A DNA stretch of 64,000 nt from MPNP01 sp963668325. Its GTDB lineage: Bacteria; Pseudomonadota; Alphaproteobacteria; Rhodobacterales; Rhodobacteraceae. Under the pieces are notes generated by a model. The model was given only the letters and a program-made list of their open reading frames with translations. It did not search any database and was not told the origin of the DNA. The position numbers and the translations under genes were made by a program. This document shows positions 19,511 through 29,415 of this stretch, piece by piece. The stretch lies in NCBI GenBank assembly GCA_963668325.1, contig OY764222.1:1426001-1490000 (forward strand). Reading direction: 5' to 3'. The stretch's first letter is position 1. Each line of letters starts with the position of its first letter.

Positions 19511-20461
19511 ATGATAATGTTTAAACGTGTTGCCCTGATAGGTATCGGCTTGATAGGGTCTTCAATTTCTTTGGCAGCCAGAAAAAAGGGCTTGGCCCAA
19601 AATATTGTAGGGCACACCAAATCCAGCGAATCAACCAGATTGGCTTTGGAACTTGGATTGGCCGATGAAATGTTTCCTTCACCAGAGGAAGCTGTAGAAA
19701 ATGCTGATTTGATTATTCTTTGTACTCCAGTTGGTACTTTTGAAACTATTGCCAAAAAAATTGGCCCCAAACTAAAGCCAGGTTCGACAATTACAGACGT
19801 TGGATCGGTTAAAGGGTTTGTAATAGAAAAGGTAGCCAAGCATATCCCGGATGGTGTTCACTTTATTCCCTCCCATCCACTCGCAGGAACCGAGTTGTCT
19901 GGACCAACAGCCGGTTTTGCCGAATTATTCGAGAACCGTTGGTGCTTGATGACACCATTAAAAAATTCAGATCCTGATAAAATAGCCGAGCTCCGTAGTT
20001 TTTGGCAGGCTTTGGGTTCCAAAGTGGAACTTATGGATCCGGACCATCACGATACAGTCCTGGCTGTGACTTCCCATGTTCCTCACCTGATTGCTTATAC
20101 CATGGTCGGTACTGCAGATCACCTACACAGAATTAACAATTCGGAAGTTATCCAGTACTCTGCTGCCGGATTTAGGGATTTTACCAGGATTGCTGCCTCA
20201 GACCCAACGATGTGGCGAGATGTTTTCCTTACCAACAAAGAATCAACTCTGGATATTTTGGGAAGATTTACTGAGGAGCTATTCGCCCTGCAAAGATTAA
20301 TCAGAACTGGTGACGGGCAGGAACTCTTTGATTATTTTCAAAAGACCCGAAGCATAAGACAAGGTATAATTGAAGCAGGACAGGATACATCCTCACCGAA
20401 TTTTGGTCGGTCAACAAGTAAGCCTAACATATCTCGGGAAAAGAATAAGAAAACTCCATAG
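19511..20461 (+). CDS. tyrC: Prephenate/arogenate dehydrogenase
   Basis: This 316-residue NAD(P)-dependent dehydrogenase of tyrosine synthesis has the N-terminal Rossmann motif GIGLIGSSISLAARKKG and the family segments VGSVKG and PSHPLAGTELSGP, then DHHDTVLAVTSHVPHL. It oxidatively decarboxylates prephenate or arogenate. Two in-frame ATGs exist; AAGGA lies 3 nt before 19511 and 9 nt before 19517, so 19517 may be used. Its 3' end overlaps the convergent DUF2125 gene by 38 bp. Confidence 0.92.
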   Translation: MIMFKRVALIGIGLIGSSISLAARKKGLAQNIVGHTKSSESTRLALELGLADEMFPSPEEAVENADLIILCTPVGTFETIAKKIGPKLKPGSTITDVGSVKGFVIEKVAKHIPDGVHFIPSHPLAGTELSGPTAGFAELFENRWCLMTPLKNSDPDKIAELRSFWQALGSKVELMDPDHHDTVLAVTSHVPHLIAYTMVGTADHLHRINNSEVIQYSAAGFRDFTRIAASDPTMWRDVFLTNKESTLDILGRFTEELFALQRLIRTGDGQELFDYFQKTRSIRQGIIEAGQDTSSPNFGRSTSKPNISREKNKKTP

Positions 20462-21374
20462 AAACCAAATTCAATAAATTTATTTCTCCTTGGGAAATCT
20501 GGAATTCATAGCTGTCTAAGGGTAGATTTGCCGCTACGAAGAACTGAAGGGGTGAAAGGAGTCCATTTGCCACCAACAGTTCAAAAAACTTTTCCTTTTC
20601 TCCCACCAAGTCGATGGCCAAAGATCCATTTGGCAAACCATTCTGATTGTTAAGTTCTCCTGTTAGACTAACCCCAAAATCATCAAAATCGAACTTAAGC
20701 GAATTGAACATAATTTCTTCAATTGAGTAACACTGGCTGGAAGTCGACTCAGCAAGAGAAACTGTCCCATTACCTACAATATCAAATGGATTGATGAAAA
20801 TCTGATCTCTGGTGTTGGTCAAAGTTATATTTTCAGATTTTAGGTGTAACAGGAATTTGTTAGGTGTGATTTCATCGGGTTTGAATGCAAATAAGCCCGA
20901 ATCCAGATCTAAGGATATCTCTTCCGATGAAGCAATATTGGTTTGATTTAGCTCTACAATCAATGTTTCTAAAGGAATTAATGTCTTGTTATTCCAGTTC
21001 AGGCTTAAACGTGGGTGGTCAGAGTCAATTACGTACTCCACTCCCTCAATTAGGGTTTTTTGTGCAGAAGAAAATGAAACGATAAAGTCATGCCAGTTAT
21101 AAACCAAACTTAAAATTTCCAAATCCCCAATTTCCAGGTCTATTTCATTCTTTTGATTAATCATTCTCAGATCATGGATTATTAAATCTGTGCGATTGGG
21201 AAATCCTCGCAAAGAAATATCAGAATAATCAAATTCCCAATCTCCATCCCCCTGCTCAAGGAAGGACACAATGTTATTTTCTGATATATTACCTCTGGCA
21301 TACCAAAAAACTGACCAACTCACACAGAGAAGGACAATTATAACAATCAAAAAGATAAATATATTTCGAGGCAT
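20424..21374 (-). CDS. DUF2125 family membrane-anchored protein
   Basis: This 316-residue protein has an N-terminal membrane anchor (about residues 5-25) and a large extracytoplasmic beta-rich region. The segment GFPNRTDLIIHDL, the lipid-binding-like repeats and its place beside tyrC and a ChaC gene match the alphaproteobacterial DUF2125 family, of unknown function. The last 38 bp overlap the end of convergent tyrC. Confidence 0.8.
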   Translation of the reverse strand: MPRNIFIFLIVIIVLLCVSWSVFWYARGNISENNIVSFLEQGDGDWEFDYSDISLRGFPNRTDLIIHDLRMINQKNEIDLEIGDLEILSLVYNWHDFIVSFSSAQKTLIEGVEYVIDSDHPRLSLNWNNKTLIPLETLIVELNQTNIASSEEISLDLDSGLFAFKPDEITPNKFLLHLKSENITLTNTRDQIFINPFDIVGNGTVSLAESTSSQCYSIEEIMFNSLKFDFDDFGVSLTGELNNQNGLPNGSLAIDLVGEKEKFFELLVANGLLSPLQFFVAANLPLDSYEFQISQGEINLLNLVSMEFSYSFPEIC

Positions 21375-21575
21375 TTCATTAAAATATCTTCATTTATAAT
21401 ACTGTTCCTTTGGGCATAGTGAATTATTTAATCCTAGTTTTAGCACCAACGGACAAACCAATTTTATAAACAATTAATACCAATAATCCCTATAAAATTG
21501 CTTTCCTGTAAAAACTAGTGAATAAAGCCCACTTAAGGATGGGGTACCATTTAATATTTTTTTGATAAGTGCATT

Positions 21576-22154
21576 ATGGATGAAATTTGGGAAAAGTTTA
21601 AGGAGGATCATGTAGATCTGTGGATATTTGCTTATGGTTCCCTGCTTTGGAATCCAGGTTTCAAGATAGTCGAAAGTATACCTTCCATCCTATATGGTTA
21701 CCGTAGATCATTTTGCATGTGGTCCGTGCACTATCGAGGAACACCAGAAAAGCCAGGTCTGGTTTTGGCTCTAGAACAACGTGAAGGAGAAAAATGCCGA
21801 GGGCTTGCATTAAGATGCAAACGAAAAGACAAGAAAAAGGTACTGACTTATCTGCGAGAAAGGGAACTGATATCTTCAGCTTATATTGAATGTACAGATA
21901 CGGTGAATTTTAGTGACGGAAGGACTTTTACCGCACTCCTATATGTTGTCAATACAAACCATCCGCAATACACAGGGACCCTTCCGCTTGAGAAGCAAGC
22001 GGGTATAATTTCCCAAGCCAAGGGGCAGGTTGGGTATAATTGTGATTATCTCAATAAAACTGTTGAGAGATTGAGCCAATTGGGATTGGCAGATTCCAGT
22101 CTGGAGAATTTAAATCAAATGGTTCGAACTCGCTTGGGTTACCTTGAGGTTTAA
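21576..22154 (+). CDS. ChaC-like gamma-glutamylcyclotransferase
   Basis: This 192-residue protein has the ChaC/GGCT fold signature FAYGSLLWNPGF (from residue 18), the RSFCMWSVHYRGTPEKPGLVLAL region, and the conserved LRERELI containing the catalytic glutamate. ChaC enzymes degrade glutathione to 5-oxoproline and Cys-Gly. It starts at ATG 21576 without a strong ribosome site; an AAGGAGG further in is followed only by an out-of-frame ATG-TAG. It diverges from the DUF2125 gene. Confidence 0.9.
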   Translation: MDEIWEKFKEDHVDLWIFAYGSLLWNPGFKIVESIPSILYGYRRSFCMWSVHYRGTPEKPGLVLALEQREGEKCRGLALRCKRKDKKKVLTYLRERELISSAYIECTDTVNFSDGRTFTALLYVVNTNHPQYTGTLPLEKQAGIISQAKGQVGYNCDYLNKTVERLSQLGLADSSLENLNQMVRTRLGYLEV

Positions 22155-22811
22155 AAGTTAACATAATCATAAGGCTTAACCAACTACTATTCTCTAGAGG
22201 TTGTTCAGTATGGATAAGCACAATCCTGCTTTTGGAAATGCTGCCTGACACCACCTGAATTCTGTTCTTTTGTTCTCTAGGCAAGAACTTTTTTCCACCT
22301 ATGGACCAAAGCTAAATACTGTTCACTATCCATCCAAGAAGATAGAGAGGACAGGGGAACCAATATAAGATCATATATTGGTCTAAATGGGGTACAGAAT
22401 TTTCACAGTTTATCTTTTAGGGCTGCTAAACCTCGCATAGGGTATGCAAGACCCCTATAGCCAAGGGGCACCAGTTAGTCCTTTCTACATGGATGCCGGA
22501 GATGAGGGCATGGATTTGCTTTGGGCAAAGAATCTAATCTAGAAGCCGAATGCCTTAGGAAACGACCATTCCCTATCCTAAAATCACACTGAACACCATC
22601 ATCCGCTTTTCCTCTTGTGGTTTTGTCTTTACCAACATATAGATGGATGGTAATAGGAAAAGCCCTATGAAAATGAAAAATCCCAGAAACTCCTTTACAA
22701 CCTCCTGGAATGAATATTTTTTGTTATGTATGTGAATTTGTAGGTTTAGTATATAAATTTTCAAATCAGAATGGTGTTTAAACATAACCGATATACAATT
22801 TATCAATAAGT
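22155..22811. other. Intergenic region with several hairpins
   Basis: This 657-bp stretch has no convincing gene; the one longer frame (22573-22851, minus) has one hydrophobic segment but no ribosome site and overlaps the next gene. It does hold a perfect 9-bp stem with 6-nt loop (22359-22382) and, at about 22430-22475, two small adjacent stems (GCATA/TATGC and CCCCT/AGGGG). A structured RNA is possible but not recognised. Confidence 0.4.
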
Positions 22812-24041
22812 ATGAAAGTGAATAGCGTTTTTTCCAGATCCCAGAAATCATTAGGTGAAGAGGGATCGTCTGGCACCAATGAAGGGGTTGAGGTTTTTAC
22901 TGACTTTGAACAACCAATTACCCAGATGATATCCATGTTGCTGGTGGTTGTGGCTGTTATTGCCGGTGCTTACATTTTCTTGGAAAACATCAATGACTTT
23001 TTCTACCAATCCAAGTATTCAGGATACATTTTAGGCCTGATCGTTTTTGTATTTCTATGGGGTGTTTACACCTGTTTTTCACAGATTTTCCTGATTTTCA
23101 AGTCAGTCAGGTGGATTGGTCTTTTTGTTAACTCATTCAATACTGAGAAGCTACCAGCAGCTCCAAGTCTGCTTGCACCTCTATCAAGTTTGTTGGGATC
23201 AACTTCCAAAAGGTTACGATTGACTACTGCTTCAGCCCAATCATTACTTGATACCGTCGCCTCCAGAGTTGAAGAGCACCGTGATAGTACTCGGTACATA
23301 ACCAATCTACTCATCTATTTGGGATTGCTAGGAACATTCATCGGGTTGGCTATTGCCATTCCCCAAATCTCAGCCTTTATCCAGAGCCTTTCTGAAAACA
23401 GACCTACAAGCAATCTTTTTGAAGTTATTATTGAAGGTTTGGAGGGCCCGCTTGGCGGTATGGGGTTGGCTTTTTCATCTTCACTAATGGGTTTAATTGG
23501 GTCTTTGGTCATTGGTTTGCTGGATTTATTTGTAAACAACAGCCAGAATAGATTTTACAGAACTCTTGAGGACTGGGTTTCCAAAATAACAAAATTAGGC
23601 ATCAGCCAACCGGGTATGGATAACCTTGATGATGTTCCCTCCTCAACACCATATTCACAGGAAACATCAGATTTGCTTTTGGAGATGAGGAATCTATTTA
23701 TCATTTCCGAGCAGAATAAATCTGAAACTATGGAAGCTGTCAGAGACATGAATCAGATGTTTTCCAGGATCATGGAATTTACTGAGGCCAACACACATGA
23801 TCTTGATACAAGAGAACAGCTGAGCCAAAACCTAGTTAATACCGTCTACCAAATTGTTGAAAACCAGGCCAAGCTATCGGAATCGCTTGAAAAGATTGCC
23901 TTGGGCATAGCTGACCCCGAAACCCGATTGCTACTTAGAAGTATTGAACTTCAACTGTTGAGGATCCTTGAAGACAATGTCAATGCCAAAAGTGAGATAA
24001 TTCGTGAGTTGGGTTCTCTTTCAACTTCATGGAGAAACTAG
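22812..24041 (+). CDS. MotA/TolQ/ExbB-like proton channel family membrane protein
   Basis: This 409-residue protein has four predicted membrane segments (about 38-57, 71-95, 165-187, 216-238). The second pair, LLIYLGLLGTFIGLAIAI and GPLGGMGLAFSSSLMGLIGSLVIGLLDL, is the MotA/ExbB channel signature. The C-terminal 170 residues are a soluble, helical cytoplasmic tail. In alphaproteobacteria this protein usually pairs with a coiled-coil OmpA-like protein, here found 10 kb away at 34322-37276. The pair likely forms a proton-driven envelope motor complex (inference). Confidence 0.85.
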   Translation: MKVNSVFSRSQKSLGEEGSSGTNEGVEVFTDFEQPITQMISMLLVVVAVIAGAYIFLENINDFFYQSKYSGYILGLIVFVFLWGVYTCFSQIFLIFKSVRWIGLFVNSFNTEKLPAAPSLLAPLSSLLGSTSKRLRLTTASAQSLLDTVASRVEEHRDSTRYITNLLIYLGLLGTFIGLAIAIPQISAFIQSLSENRPTSNLFEVIIEGLEGPLGGMGLAFSSSLMGLIGSLVIGLLDLFVNNSQNRFYRTLEDWVSKITKLGISQPGMDNLDDVPSSTPYSQETSDLLLEMRNLFIISEQNKSETMEAVRDMNQMFSRIMEFTEANTHDLDTREQLSQNLVNTVYQIVENQAKLSESLEKIALGIADPETRLLLRSIELQLLRILEDNVNAKSEIIRELGSLSTSWRN

Positions 24042-24053
24042 AACAGATTAGTC

Positions 24054-24713
24054 TTATAACCCTTTGGATTGAATTAGATGGTAATCAATCTTTCGACTGT
24101 GCTCACTAACGAAATCCCCATTTGGCAAATCATTTTCATAGAGTTTGAAGTGGATTGAGTTTTCATCCAGTCCATAATACTCCCATCGCATCCGCAATCT
24201 CTCCTCCAGAATATTCCGGGGAACTTTAATCAGGATTTTCAGATCAAAGTATTTAGTGAGTTGATTCCATGGAGGCATGTCGCAAAGGATGTAATTCCCT
24301 TCCACAATCAATAGGTTGACATCCTTGGTAATAATACTGGCCCCAGCTCGAGCAATTTCCAAATCCCGATCAAAAACAGGTACAACAACATCCTCAGGAG
24401 GTTCATTTCGAACCCTCTTAAGGGTAGTTTCCAAACCCATGATATCAAATGTATCTGGAGATCCTTTTCTTGGCAACAGGTTCATTTCGGTCAGGAGAAT
24501 ATTATCATAATGAAACCCATCCATATAGAGAGCTTGAGCTTTATTTCGATGAGATTTATTTAGCTCTTCCACCAACCACTTAGTCAGGGTTGTTTTACCC
24601 GCACCGGGAGGTCCTGCTATTGCCACAAGAAGCCTTTTATCGGAGGGAAGAGCACTGATTAGGGATAAAAGTTGATTTTGGTCAAGTTCTTTAGATGAAG
24701 GATTATTTGGCAT
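24054..24713 (-). CDS. Nucleoside/phosphoribulokinase-like P-loop kinase (FrcK/YggC type)
   Basis: This 219-residue P-loop kinase has Walker A GPPGAGKTT (residues 34-42), a YMDGFHYDN substrate segment and LLIVEGNYIL, as in the uridine kinase / pantothenate kinase / FrcK group. The lid region ERLRMRWEYYGLD is also typical. Related genes are called fructose transport system kinase, but no sugar transporter is adjacent, so the substrate is open. It converges with the MotA-like gene 12 bp away. Confidence 0.85.
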   Translation of the reverse strand: MPNNPSSKELDQNQLLSLISALPSDKRLLVAIAGPPGAGKTTLTKWLVEELNKSHRNKAQALYMDGFHYDNILLTEMNLLPRKGSPDTFDIMGLETTLKRVRNEPPEDVVVPVFDRDLEIARAGASIITKDVNLLIVEGNYILCDMPPWNQLTKYFDLKILIKVPRNILEERLRMRWEYYGLDENSIHFKLYENDLPNGDFVSEHSRKIDYHLIQSKGL

Positions 24714-25178
24714 AATTTGGCTGTGAGATAATCAGATAGTGTTGTCTTGTTTAGCTGAATTTTAGAGTAAATGAAGCCCATTATTCATAACATCCTTGTA
24801 AATTCCAGCAACGGTTTCCAATCATGCGGCCTATTTCACATCCTACCGAATGCTTGTAGTAGGTTCAATTCATATGTTCTGAAGGCATATTTTGCTGGAA
24901 TATAATTACATCTTTTGAGTTATTTCCCTTTCTAGAAAAATTTATGATTGGTTAACCAAAAGGTACTAACTGAAAATTTCAATACATGAGTCATCTATTC
25001 TCAGGTCTTGAAGTGGGTTGGTTCTCAGCCATCTAGAAAGATACATCTTCTAAAAATTTAAAGCTATCATGGTTCAAAGCCACAACAATCCAAACTGGGC
25101 ATTAATTTATTATCTTTCCAAACATTATTCCCGGTGTGTGAAGGTTGGTGATTACATTAATAATGGAGGTGGATAGTT
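24714..25178. other. Divergent intergenic region kinase / purH
   Basis: This 465-bp AT-rich stretch shows no gene. I looked for a purine riboswitch before purH and saw none. It likely holds two divergent promoters; GGAGGT at 25165-25170 is the purH ribosome site. Confidence 0.5.
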
Positions 25179-26759
25179 TTGGTTCAAGCAATCTCTCCCA
25201 TTCAAACTGCATTGATCTGTGTTTCGGATAAGACCGGTATCGTTGATTTTGCCCAGGAACTCCACAAGCAATCCATAACCATCCTTTCGACTGGTGGGAG
25301 TGCTCAAGTTCTCAGAGAGGTTGGCATACCAGTACGAGAGGTCAGTGATTACACCGGTTTCAAGGAAATCATGGGAGGTAGGGTTAAAACTCTTCATCCA
25401 GCGATCCATGGGGGAATACTTGCCCGGAGAGGTCAGGATGAGGCAGTAATGCTTGAACATGGCATTATTCTCATTGATCTTGTCGTAGTCAATCTTTACC
25501 CTTTTGAAACCGTGATTTCAGACCCTGATTCCTCCTTATCCCACGCAATTGAAAACATTGATATTGGTGGCCCGGCAATGCTTAGAGCAGCTGCCAAGAA
25601 TTATAAACATGTGACCGTGGCTGTGGATAAAGCTGACTATAACCGAATTCTGGATACGATGAAGGAAAATTCAGGGTGTGTTGACGAAGTTACAAGATTT
25701 GCCCTGGCAGTAAAAGCATTCGAGCATACGGCAAACTACGATGGTACTATTTCAAATTATCTTGGGGGATTAGCTCACCAGGATGAAAAGAATGCTTCAA
25801 AAGAATTTCCACCTATACTGAATACTCGTTGGTACTATCATCAAGGTATGCGATATGGCGAGAACCCTCATCAGAAGGCTGCTTTTTATGTTGAAGGAGA
25901 GGTGCCCTCCGGTAGCATTTCAAGTGCAAGACAACTTCAGGGTAAAGCACTTTCCTACAATAATGTAAGCGATGTTGATGCAGCGATCGAATGTGTTCGA
26001 CAGTTTCATGAAGCACCGGCATGTGTGATTGTCAAGCACACCAATCCATGCGGTGTTGCAATTGCTGGAAGTTTATTGCACGCTTACAGCAAGGCTTATT
26101 TAACAGATCCTGAATCTGCTTTTGGTGGTATTATTGCTTTCAATCGTGAGCTAGACAAACAAACCGCCAAAGAAATACTCAAGCGTCAATTTGTTGAGGT
26201 GATTGTCGCGCCAGCCATTTCAGAGCAAGCCAGACAAGTACTTGCCGGCGAGGAAAGTATCAGGGTATTGGCCTGCGGTCAATGGCCAAAAAATTCCTCA
26301 GCATTGGATTACAAGCAGGTCACTGGCGGGTTGCTTGTCCAGGAATCAGATTCGAAACTTTTTAATGAATTGAGCGTAGTTACCGAAAGAAAGCCTAGCA
26401 AACAAGAAATGAACGACCTTCAGTTCGCCTGGCGAGTTGCACGGATGGTCAAGTCTAATGCTATTGTTTATGCTCGGGACAACATGACCATTGGAATTGG
26501 CGCTGGGCAGATGAGCCGTATCACCTCATCGCGAATAGCGGTTATCAAGGCAAGACAAGCCGGGCTTGAAATCAAGGGGGCGGTTATGGCTTCAGATGCA
26601 TTTTTTCCATTTAGAGACAGTATTGACCATGCTGCTGCTGTCGGAATTACTGCAGTAATCCAGCCAGGCGGGTCAATACGAGATGATGAGGTTATAGAGG
26701 CCTCAAACAAGCATGGAATCTCTATGGTTTTCACGGGGACCCGGCATTTCAGACATTAG
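25179..26759 (+). CDS. purH: Bifunctional AICAR transformylase / IMP cyclohydrolase
   Basis: This 526-residue enzyme catalyses the last two steps of purine synthesis. The N-terminal MGS-like IMP cyclohydrolase domain (VSDKTGI, STGGSAQVLRE, GGRVKTLHPAIHGGIL) is followed by the AICAR transformylase domain with KHTNPCGVA and the C-terminal FTGTRHFRH. The start is TTG 25179, placed 8 nt after GGAGGT. Length matches the family. Confidence 0.97.
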   Translation: MVQAISPIQTALICVSDKTGIVDFAQELHKQSITILSTGGSAQVLREVGIPVREVSDYTGFKEIMGGRVKTLHPAIHGGILARRGQDEAVMLEHGIILIDLVVVNLYPFETVISDPDSSLSHAIENIDIGGPAMLRAAAKNYKHVTVAVDKADYNRILDTMKENSGCVDEVTRFALAVKAFEHTANYDGTISNYLGGLAHQDEKNASKEFPPILNTRWYYHQGMRYGENPHQKAAFYVEGEVPSGSISSARQLQGKALSYNNVSDVDAAIECVRQFHEAPACVIVKHTNPCGVAIAGSLLHAYSKAYLTDPESAFGGIIAFNRELDKQTAKEILKRQFVEVIVAPAISEQARQVLAGEESIRVLACGQWPKNSSALDYKQVTGGLLVQESDSKLFNELSVVTERKPSKQEMNDLQFAWRVARMVKSNAIVYARDNMTIGIGAGQMSRITSSRIAVIKARQAGLEIKGAVMASDAFFPFRDSIDHAAAVGITAVIQPGGSIRDDEVIEASNKHGISMVFTGTRHFRH

Positions 26760-26790
26760 ACCGATTTTCTGGTTAATTTCTACAGTTACT

Positions 26791-28143
26791 CTATTCTTCA
26801 CCCCTCGGGTTGACCCAGATTAAAAATAACAAGCCAATCAGTGCAAGGACAATGACCGGAGATATACCAAGTCGTTGATCACCTGTCAGGTTTGTTACTA
26901 TGGCGATCAGGAAGGGCGCAAGGAAAGACGTGGCTTTACCGGCAAGGGCATACAATCCAAAGGCTTCGGTGTATCGGCCTGTGCTAGCCTGAATAATCAT
27001 CATCGTTCGAGAGGAGGATTGAAGTGAACCTCCCACAGCCCCTATAAGGCATCCACAAATCCAAAATGCGGTGTGAGGAAGGGAGGAGCCTTTTTCTACG
27101 GGTATGAACAATACCTCTTCAGGAGAGGTTGATAATATAATCAGTCCAACAATTATCAAAACGACAATTGATACCAAAATAACGATTTTAGGTCCTAGTC
27201 GTTTGTCGTAATAACCTCCTATCAAGGAGGCAATTGTGCCGAATACCAATGCTAAAATTCCAAAAATACCCAACTGGGTTATTGACCAACCCAATACTCC
27301 GGCAGCATAAATCCCCCCGAAAGCAAAAATACCAGTCAAGGCATCCCGATAGAACATGGATGAAACAAGATATGCTGCCAGGCTCCTACTCTTGGCCAAG
27401 GTAGTAAAAGTGTTGAGCAAGGTTTTCAAATCTTTTCTGATCATCTGAAAAATTTGGCTATTGTTTCCCTTATTACCTTCAGATATCAGGTTTTGATCGG
27501 TTTTAACCCACAAGAAAAAGGGAATCATGGAAAGCAAGTACCATAAGGCACAGAAAGGCCCAACAAATCTGGTTCCTTCGCGTTCCTCGGCATTCAGACC
27601 AAATAGCGGGTCTAGGTTGAGGTAGGTTTTCCCGGTCTCGCTTTCAGCAAAAAACAGCATCATTATGGCCAAGGAAACGATCCCACCCAAATAACCGAAT
27701 GCCCAGCCATAACTTGAAATTCGACCAATCTCCTGCTTCGGTCCTAGATCGGGTAACATGGAATTGGTGATGATTGTGGCAAATTCCACGCCAATAAGTC
27801 CAAGTCCAAAAAATGCCAAAATTAATAAAACCTGATTGGAATTTGGTTCTGCCACCCAAAGGTACCCTGATCCAGTAATGATCATAATGGAAAAGATTAC
27901 TATCCATGGGTTCTTCGAATGATGATTGTCAACTACGGTGCCCAGAACAGGTGCTATGAGCGCAATAATAATGCCAGATGCCGCCATCATCCATCCCCAG
28001 TATTCCTGAGCAAGGACAGGGTCACTCATTACCTCTGAAACAAAATAAGGCCCAAAAATGAAGGTTATCAACAACGTATTGTACGGTTGACTGGCCCAGT
28101 CAAAAAACATCCAGCCCCAGATCCGTTTCTTGTTTGTGGTCAA
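26791..28143 (-). CDS. MFS transporter, UMF1/Atg22-like
   Basis: This 450-residue membrane protein has about 12 hydrophobic segments. Its N-terminus (WGWMFFDWASQPYNTLLITFIFGPYF) is the signature of the UMF1/Atg22-like branch of the major facilitator superfamily, whose yeast member exports amino acids from the vacuole; bacterial substrates are unknown. TTG 28143 with AGGG 7 nt upstream is the best start. It is convergent with purH. Confidence 0.9.
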   Translation of the reverse strand: MTTNKKRIWGWMFFDWASQPYNTLLITFIFGPYFVSEVMSDPVLAQEYWGWMMAASGIIIALIAPVLGTVVDNHHSKNPWIVIFSIMIITGSGYLWVAEPNSNQVLLILAFFGLGLIGVEFATIITNSMLPDLGPKQEIGRISSYGWAFGYLGGIVSLAIMMLFFAESETGKTYLNLDPLFGLNAEEREGTRFVGPFCALWYLLSMIPFFLWVKTDQNLISEGNKGNNSQIFQMIRKDLKTLLNTFTTLAKSRSLAAYLVSSMFYRDALTGIFAFGGIYAAGVLGWSITQLGIFGILALVFGTIASLIGGYYDKRLGPKIVILVSIVVLIIVGLIILSTSPEEVLFIPVEKGSSLPHTAFWICGCLIGAVGGSLQSSSRTMMIIQASTGRYTEAFGLYALAGKATSFLAPFLIAIVTNLTGDQRLGISPVIVLALIGLLFLIWVNPRGEE

Positions 28144-28459
28144 GCGCTTACCCTATAAGACAATTTTTTTTGAACAAATAACATTTGATCCCGCCGCAAA
28201 GTCAAAATTCTTAAAGTTCATAAATTACAAGTATCTCAATTTTGTAGTTGAACCTTTTACAGACCTTTTGATTTCAATTATATTCCTAATAGAGTACACA
28301 ACGATACTCGAATGAATCCAAGGAATTGAATTGCGAAGAAGAACAAAACTATTCTGGAATTCTATACAGTATGAATGATATTCCATCCAGACTACCATTA
28401 ATCAGGGTCCTTACATACTTAAAAATTATGGAAGTAGAGATACTCTGTAAGAGTCGGTC
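28144..28459. other. Divergent intergenic region MFS / EamA
   Basis: This 316-bp AT-rich stretch has no coding frame of note and no strong repeat; it presumably carries the promoters of both flanking genes. Confidence 0.5.
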
Positions 28460-29335
28460 ATGGTAACATCAAAAACAGCTACGTATTCAGCAACTGCATG
28501 GATGATGGGGGCCATTGTTTCATTTAGCTTAATGGCATTAGCAGGACGTGAAGCACTGATCAGTCTGGATACATTTGAACTCATGTTTTTCAGATCACTT
28601 GTAGGGATTATTATCGTTCTTGCCATCGGGGGTATTGCCGGGACCTTGGGGCAAATTGGTTTCCGAAATATGAGGCTACATGTCTTTCGTAATTTATTCC
28701 ATTTTGTTGGCCAAAATTTGTGGTTTTTCGCAGTAGCGGTTATTCCCTTAGCCCAGGTGTTTGCCTTGGAATTCTCCTTTCCTGTCTGGGTTGCCCTTGC
28801 TGCTCCTTTATTGCTCGGTGAAAAACTGACCAAACCCAGGATATTCACAGCTATTGTCGGTTTCTTGGGAGTTCTTGTGGTTTCTCAACCTGGTTTGGGA
28901 ACTTTTAATTTCGGAGTGATAGCAGGGGCACTCTGTGCAATTGGCTTTGCCGGATCATATATTTACACAAAAATACTCACCCGGAATGAATCGGTCACCT
29001 GCATCTTGTTCTGGATGTCAGCCATTCAAGCAATTCTTGGCTTGGCAACAGCTGGAATTGACGGCGAAATATCAACACCAAGTTTAGAAGCCATGTCTTG
29101 GGTTGTGATAATCGGATTCACAGGTTTATGCGCTCATTTTTGTGTTACTCGGGCACTGGAACTGGCTCCTGCCGTCATTGTTGCTCCTCTGGATTTTTTA
29201 AGACTGCCATTGATAGCAGTAATTGGAATGCTTTTCTACGGAGAAAATGTAGACGCCTTTATAATTACTGGTGCAGTGCTGATTGTTGGTGCAAACTATG
29301 CTAATCTGTACTGGGAAAACAAGCCGAAGAACTGA
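28460..29335 (+). CDS. DMT family transporter with EamA domains
   Basis: This 291-residue protein has ten hydrophobic segments arranged as two EamA repeats, the layout of drug/metabolite transporters. Features include LMALAGREALISL, FRSLVGIIIV, an aromatic PLAQVFALEFSFPVWVALAAPLLLGEKL segment closing repeat one, and a matching GLCAHFCVTRALELAPAVIVAPLDFL in repeat two. These proteins export or import small metabolites; the substrate is unknown. The ATG has a weak ribosome site. Confidence 0.9.
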   Translation: MVTSKTATYSATAWMMGAIVSFSLMALAGREALISLDTFELMFFRSLVGIIIVLAIGGIAGTLGQIGFRNMRLHVFRNLFHFVGQNLWFFAVAVIPLAQVFALEFSFPVWVALAAPLLLGEKLTKPRIFTAIVGFLGVLVVSQPGLGTFNFGVIAGALCAIGFAGSYIYTKILTRNESVTCILFWMSAIQAILGLATAGIDGEISTPSLEAMSWVVIIGFTGLCAHFCVTRALELAPAVIVAPLDFLRLPLIAVIGMLFYGENVDAFIITGAVLIVGANYANLYWENKPKN

Positions 29336-29415
29336 GTGATCAGGTGCATAAGGAACCGTAGAAGTCAAAATCCAATAATCCAGTTCCGATAAGCCCTACT
29401 AATAGGCTCAGGGAA

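Noticed and set aside
22573..22851. A 92-codon minus-strand frame with a hydrophobic segment
   Set aside because: No ribosome site, overlaps the start of the MotA-like gene, and most of its length is compositionally non-coding.
24714..25178. A purine riboswitch before purH
   Set aside because: I could not find the conserved three-way-junction pattern, and the leader looks like plain AT-rich DNA.
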